Positions 6,198 through 6,434 of a stretch of 6,434 nucleotides of DNA are shown here, piece after piece (positions within the stretch are counted from its first letter, which is position 1; each line of letters begins with the position of its first letter). The translations under genes and the position numbers were made by a program. The stretch covers positions 1-6,434 of the forward strand of contig JAIRKV010000239.1 of assembly GCA_031259935.1 (NCBI GenBank). The letters are read 5' to 3'. This stretch comes from Prevotellaceae bacterium. Its GTDB lineage: Bacteria > Bacteroidota > Bacteroidia > Bacteroidales > UBA932. The notes beneath the pieces were generated by a model. The model did not search any database, was not told where the DNA came from, and saw only the letters and a list, made by a program, of their open reading frames with translations.

Positions 6198-6210
6198 AAA
6201 CCAGCAATGA

Positions 6211-6350
6211 TACGACATTATTTCTGTCGGTTTTGCTTTGATACAAAAGTAAGCAGCACGTCAGTGCGAGGAGCGAAGCGAAGCAACCGAAGCGCAGCGC
6301 AGCTCAACGATTTAATCCAGACCTGTGCTTTGTGTTTTTTCTGGTTTAAA
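6211..6350 (+). repeat. Dispersed inverted-repeat element, copy 2
   Basis: This is the second copy of the element at 957-1137, in the opposite orientation. Its head (6211-6262) matches the reverse complement of 1086-1137 at 45 of 52 positions. The following arm (6259-6321) shares AAGCAACCGAAGCGCAGCG and CTCAACGATTTAATCCAGA with copy 1. TTTAATCCAGA (6311-6321) and TCTGGTTTAAA (6340-6350) pair at 10 of 11 positions around an 18-base loop. The loop sequence differs from that of copy 1, while the stem bases are kept. It lies immediately upstream of the promoter of the short ORF. Confidence 0.78.
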
Positions 6351-6434
6351 AATCGAATTAGTCCACGAATTACACGAATCTTTAAATTATTAAATGCCAT
6401 TTTTAAGGATCTGACTGATTAAATCTTTATCGTA
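6351..6434. other. Right-edge non-coding stretch with short ACGAAT direct repeat
   Basis: No gene is recognised up to the window edge; short ORFs here are open frames through the repeat. ACGAAT occurs twice, at 6365-6370 and 6374-6379, within CCACGAATTACACGAAT. I recall this motif as a frequent dispersed sequence in several AT-rich bacterial genomes, which I cannot check here. Confidence 0.4.

Noticed and set aside
6039..6422. Open frames on both strands across the right-hand end (plus 6039-6422, minus 6218-6400)
   Set aside because: They are translations of the repeat element and the promoter region, overlap the short ORF on the opposite strand, and show no protein-like conservation.

Overview
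The window looks like a chromosomal piece of an AT-rich member of the Bacteroidota. Three things point there: promoter-like sites of the TTTG / TAnnTTTG type, the three-gene order rpsF-rpsR-rplI with typical Bacteroidota protein sequences, and weak or absent Shine-Dalgarno sites at most other starts. I cannot name the genus.

Layout. (1) 1-776, plus strand: the C-terminal part of a HAMP-containing, NtrY-like sensor histidine kinase, cut by the left edge. (2) 777-1311: a long gap that carries a GC-richer dispersed repeat (957-1137) followed by the ribosomal promoter (1229-1258). (3) 1312-2396, plus strand: the rpsF-rpsR-rplI operon for ribosomal proteins S6, S18 and L9, closed by a strong hairpin terminator at 2415-2452. 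(4) 2476-6087, minus strand: four genes pointing the same way. In transcription order they are a short protein resembling the N-terminus of a type II restriction endonuclease (low confidence), a full-length NfeD/ClpP-type membrane serine protease, an 83-residue helix-turn-helix protein, and a BaiN/HI0933-type flavoprotein. The last converges on the ribosomal operon. (5) 6088-6434: the promoter of the short protein, a second, inverted copy of the dispersed repeat (6211-6350), and a short ACGAAT direct repeat.

How the genes relate. Only the ribosomal genes form a clear functional unit. The minus-strand genes look like independent units, because TAnnTTTG boxes stand in front of three of the four. 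I see no complete defence system or novel multi-gene system. The most interesting signals are non-coding. The dispersed repeat has two inverted copies whose 52-bp heads differ at seven sites, all transitions, two of which form a compensatory pair in a small hairpin. A 142-bp palindrome-bounded segment lies between the helix-turn-helix and flavoprotein genes. The restriction-enzyme-like ORF appears to have lost its C-terminus and to run into the nfeD promoter region.
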